From NCBI GenBank assembly GCA_905215225.1, contig CAJMPM010000066.1, positions 1 through 7,522 of the forward strand: 7,522 bases of DNA. The letters are read 5' to 3'. Under the pieces are notes generated by a model that saw only the letters and a list, made by a program, of their open reading frames with translations, ran no database searches and was not told where the DNA came from. Position numbers and translations under genes: made by a program. Positions 5,167-7,522 of this stretch are shown here, piece after piece (positions within the stretch are counted from its first letter, which is position 1; every line of letters starts with the position of its first letter). Source of the DNA: an uncultured bacterium. GTDB taxonomy: Bacteria; Actinomycetota; Coriobacteriia; Coriobacteriales; Coriobacteriaceae.

Positions 5167-6399
5167 ATGCGCCGGTTTTATTACGCCACAGTCCCAGCGG
5201 AACTCGAAGCAACTCCAATCACCAACCTCCTCCTCTCGATACGCGAGCATAAAGGCCGACAGCTTGTTCTGAGTCAAGTCAAACCCGAGCTTCTATCGTC
5301 CCTTATGGAGGAAGCTAAGATCCAAAGCACCCAATCCTCCAACGGACTTGAAGGAATTGTTACCACCCAAAAAAGACTCAAAGCAATCATGGCGTATTCC
5401 GCCAAGCCAAGCTCCCGCGCAGAGGAAGAAATCGCTGGATACCGAGATGCGCTGTCGCTTATTCACGAGCAGCACGATTTCATTCCCGTAACGCCATCGG
5501 TCATTTTGCAGTTGCATCGTGACCTCATGGCGCACACGGCAATCTCGTATGGAGGCCATTGGAAAGATGGCGATAACGAAATCGTCTCCATTGACGATCA
5601 AGGTAATCGATTTGTGCGCTTTAGGCCGCCTTCGGCCCTAGCAACCCCCGGACTTATCGAAGAAGCCTGTCGGTCCCTCAACGACGCCTTATCTCGTCAA
5701 GTTTGCGATCCCCTCCTTATATCGCTCCGCTTTATCTTCGATTTTGTCAGCATTCATCCCTTCAACGATGGCAATGGCAGGATGAGCCGGCTCCTTACAA
5801 CGCTGCTGCTCGAAAAGACTGGATACGATGTTGCGCGTTACATCAGCATCGAACGACTTATTGAAGACAACAAAGCGCTTTACTACAACGCCCTCGCTGC
5901 AAGCTCCACTGGATGGAATGAAAATCAAAACACCGAAGTACCCTTTATCCGTTTCATGCTCGGAACAACCCTGGCCGCCTACCGACAGCTCGAGCAGCGC
6001 ACCTTAATTGAATCAAGCACTCGTCCCATGTCGAAGCAAGCGCGCATCGCTGTTCTATTTCAACAGAGACCCGGCGTCATTAAGAAATCCGACATCCGGT
6101 CCAACTGCCCCGATATCAGCGAGGTAACCGTTAAACGAACCCTCGGTCAGCTTGTTAGTTGCAGCGCAATCGAAAAAACAGGAGCGGGTCGTTCGACGGG
6201 CTACATACTCAAAGACATCCATGCTCTAGAACTATTCTTGCAAGCCACAATACCCGATGGCGAGGCCGCAATAACAAAAGAGGCTCCAAAGGATAAGCTC
6301 CTTGAACGTGTAAACCACGCCGAGGATGAAAGCAGAGAAGGGCTCTATGAAGACTACGATTCATTCTCAAGGGACATAAAGACGAAATACGGAGTCTAG
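5167..6399 (+). CDS. Fic-domain protein with N-terminal inhibitory motif and C-terminal winged helix
   Basis: A 410-residue Fic family protein, whose usual activity is transfer of AMP or another nucleotide group to a protein hydroxyl; the target is unknown. The Fic core motif is intact at residues 197-208 (HPFNDGNGRMSR), with catalytic H197, D201 and the GNGR phosphate loop. Upstream, S58-N-G-L-E62-G63 fits the (S/T)xxxE(G/N) inhibitory helix, placing it among Fic proteins that carry their own inhibitor (class II), so no separate antitoxin is required. An N-terminal Fic_N-like region precedes the core. Residues about 288-350 (MSKQARIAVLFQQ... to RSTGYIL) look like a winged helix-turn-helix. 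The ATG at 5167 follows AAAGGAG by four bases, directly after the large inverted repeat. Codon use is visibly more A/T-rich than in lacE and lacG, which suggests separate acquisition. No convincing terminator follows it. Confidence 0.92.
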   Translation: MRRFYYATVPAELEATPITNLLLSIREHKGRQLVLSQVKPELLSSLMEEAKIQSTQSSNGLEGIVTTQKRLKAIMAYSAKPSSRAEEEIAGYRDALSLIHEQHDFIPVTPSVILQLHRDLMAHTAISYGGHWKDGDNEIVSIDDQGNRFVRFRPPSALATPGLIEEACRSLNDALSRQVCDPLLISLRFIFDFVSIHPFNDGNGRMSRLLTTLLLEKTGYDVARYISIERLIEDNKALYYNALAASSTGWNENQNTEVPFIRFMLGTTLAAYRQLEQRTLIESSTRPMSKQARIAVLFQQRPGVIKKSDIRSNCPDISEVTVKRTLGQLVSCSAIEKTGAGRSTGYILKDIHALELFLQATIPDGEAAITKEAPKDKLLERVNHAEDESREGLYEDYDSFSRDIKTKYGV

Positions 6400-6504
6400 T
6401 CATATCTCAGAATAGCCTCATCCTTGTTGCCCAAAGTTATTTGCACGTCATTGTGAAGCGGTAACCCCGCGCTGGCAAGGGCAAAAGTCCTCCTGCTGCG
6501 CTAG

Positions 6505-6948
6505 CTAGCAAATGACCTGCGTGTGCTCCTCGATGGCGGCGCGATCCTCGGCGGTAATACCCGGCTCGCACACCACGGCGTCCAAATTGTCCAAGCGGCA
6601 GAAGGTGTAGAAGTCGCGCTTGCCGATCTTGCTGGAGTCGGCGATCAGATAGCGCGAGTCCGCTTTGCTAAAAGCGAGCTGCTGGATACGGCCCTCGTCC
6701 ATGTTGGACGTGGACACGTCGCCGTCCAGAATGCCGTTGGCACCGATAAACGCCGCGTCGATGCCCAGCGCACGCAGGGTATCCTCGGCCGTTGGTCCCA
6801 CAAACGCGGCGGTGCGGCGACGGTACATACCGCCCACGAGGCACAGCTCGCAATCCCCGCGCGCCTCGAGCAGGCTAAAGGCCGAAAGCGAATCGGTCAC
6901 ATAGATGGAAGACAGTTTGTCGGTGACTCGGAGAGCGCCAATGCGATC
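6505..6948 (-). pseudogene. Truncated DeoR-family regulator (C-terminal sensor domain only)
   Basis: The minus-strand frame encodes the C-terminal part of a DeoR-family sugar-phosphate-sensing domain: YVTDSLSAF, CLVGGMYRRRTAAFVGP, DAAFIGANGI and YLIADSSKIGKRDF all follow the family order. The frame is open only back to a TGA at 6949-6951, so the N-terminal helix-turn-helix and the first part of the sensor domain, normally well over 100 residues, are missing. A GTG at 6898-6900 is a possible start, but no ribosome site is evident and the product could not bind DNA as a DeoR repressor. Just upstream the next frame reads SRREIALAL before the family-like RVTDKLSSIYVTDS, which suggests a frameshift near 6930-6940 in addition to the deletion. 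It may once have controlled the neighbouring PTS genes, as DeoR-type LacR does in other lactose operons. Confidence 0.8.
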
Positions 6949-6984
6949 TCACGACGGCTGCGCGCATTGTCTCAATTAGATACT

Positions 6985-7027
6985 CAACGAAATACGGCCC
7001 CGCAGCTCAATAAGCTGCGGGGCCGTA
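6985..7027 (-). terminator. Intrinsic terminator of the right-end PTS gene
   Basis: TACGGCCCCGCAGCT (6993-7007) pairs perfectly over 15 bp with 7013-7027, loop of 5 nt. On the minus strand it is followed by TTTCGTT, a modest T run, and it lies 35 bp past the stop codon of the partial EIICB gene. It separates that gene from the DeoR remnant. Confidence 0.85.
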
Positions 7028-7062
7028 CCATACACCGACGAATCAACGACGAAGTGCATCCA

Positions 7063-7522
7063 CTATTTGGCCAGCTCCTGAACGATCCAGTCAATTGCAC
7101 CTTCGGGATCGTTGGTAAGGTCGATATACTCCTTGCCCCTTGTGGTGAGCAGTTTAATTCCAAGGCGATCGGTATCGGCCTTCATAGCGTCATAGTACAT
7201 GCGTGCCTGGGGCGCCAGAACAATCACGTTGTACTGATCCATCGTCTCATAGTGGCTTCCGTACGCACCGGACTGAGAAACCAGATCGATACCCTTAGCA
7301 GCGGCACCTTCGCGAAGAGCATTTGCCAAGAGAGTCGAAGTGCCGGCACCCTGGCAAAGCACAAGCACGCGGATCTGCTCCGCCTTGTCCTTTACCGCCT
7401 CGAGAGCTTTTGCGACATTTTCCTGTGCGGCAATAGCATCTGCATCCGAGGTTCCTGCAGTCTCCTTTGCAGACTCTTCCAAACAAAGCTGATGGTCATA
7501 CGCCTTGCAGAACGGATAGTAA
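7063..7522 (-). CDS. Second lactose/cellobiose-family PTS permease EIICB, 3' end only
   Basis: The frame is open to the right edge of the window, so this is the tail (152 residues seen) of a longer gene that starts outside. The codons at the edge read YYPFCKAYDHQLC, matching the end of the EIIC domain of the lacE gene at 1441-3219 (YLPFLKAYDKLLC). A linker of about 40 residues follows, roughly 30 shorter than in that gene, then a complete EIIB domain with the phospho-accepting cysteine encoded at 7354-7356 (LVLCQGAGTS). By eye about two thirds of the EIIB residues are identical between the two genes. The ATG-like start that an ORF finder would choose is a TTG at 7482 inside the linker and is not real. 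Its substrate cannot be told from this part. It points toward its own terminator. Confidence 0.92.
   Translation of the reverse strand, partial: YYPFCKAYDHQLCLEESAKETAGTSDADAIAAQENVAKALEAVKDKAEQIRVLVLCQGAGTSTLLANALREGAAAKGIDLVSQSGAYGSHYETMDQYNVIVLAPQARMYYDAMKADTDRLGIKLLTTRGKEYIDLTNDPEGAIDWIVQELAK

Noticed and set aside
6500..6509. Palindrome GCTAGCTAGC at the end of the DeoR remnant
   Set aside because: A 10-bp tandem palindrome without a loop, T run or second copy; it carries the stop codon and needs no further explanation.
6969..6983. A sixth, degenerate half-site of the 55-bp palindrome (GTCTCAATTAGATAC)
   Set aside because: It matches the arm consensus at about 11 of 15 bases but has no inverse partner at the 25-nt spacing, so chance is a sufficient explanation.

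Overview
The window is high-GC DNA with strongly G/C-ending codons in most genes. It carries a lactose-type phosphotransferase (PTS) locus whose layout and protein style suggest a gut actinobacterium of the Coriobacteriia (Collinsella-like). That assignment is an inference from the proteins, not a marker-gene result.

Layout, left to right. Positions 1-137 hold two copies of a 55-bp palindromic element. A LacI-family repressor gene (155-1156, minus) follows. The 284-bp divergent region (1157-1440) contains a perfect 24-bp LacI-type operator and candidate promoters. Two genes then run rightward: a lactose-family PTS permease EIICB (lacE-like, 1441-3219) and a 6-phospho-beta-galactosidase (lacG, 3295-4716), separated by an intercistronic hairpin. 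A strong intrinsic terminator (4739-4786) closes the operon. Positions 4787-5083 hold no gene: three more copies of the 55-bp palindrome at an exact 80-bp period, then a small terminator-like hairpin. A 31-bp perfect inverted repeat (5084-5158) abuts the start of a Fic-domain gene (5167-6399, plus) that is visibly less GC-rich than its neighbours. Positions 6400-6504 hold nothing I can name. On the minus strand at the right end lie the C-terminal remnant of a DeoR-family regulator (6505-6948, no DNA-binding domain), an intrinsic terminator, and the 3' end of a second lactose-type EIICB gene that runs off the window.

How it works together: the permease imports and phosphorylates a beta-galactoside (lactose 6-phosphate is the expected product), and LacG splits it into galactose 6-phosphate and glucose. 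The divergent LacI protein probably represses the operon through the operator at 1303-1339. The EIIA partner (LacF) and the tagatose 6-phosphate pathway genes are not in the window. The second EIICB with a decayed DeoR regulator looks like a related, partly degraded PTS locus.

The least explained parts are the 55-bp palindrome arrays on both sides of the lacI-lacE-lacG block and the four-box palindrome that forms the fic upstream region.
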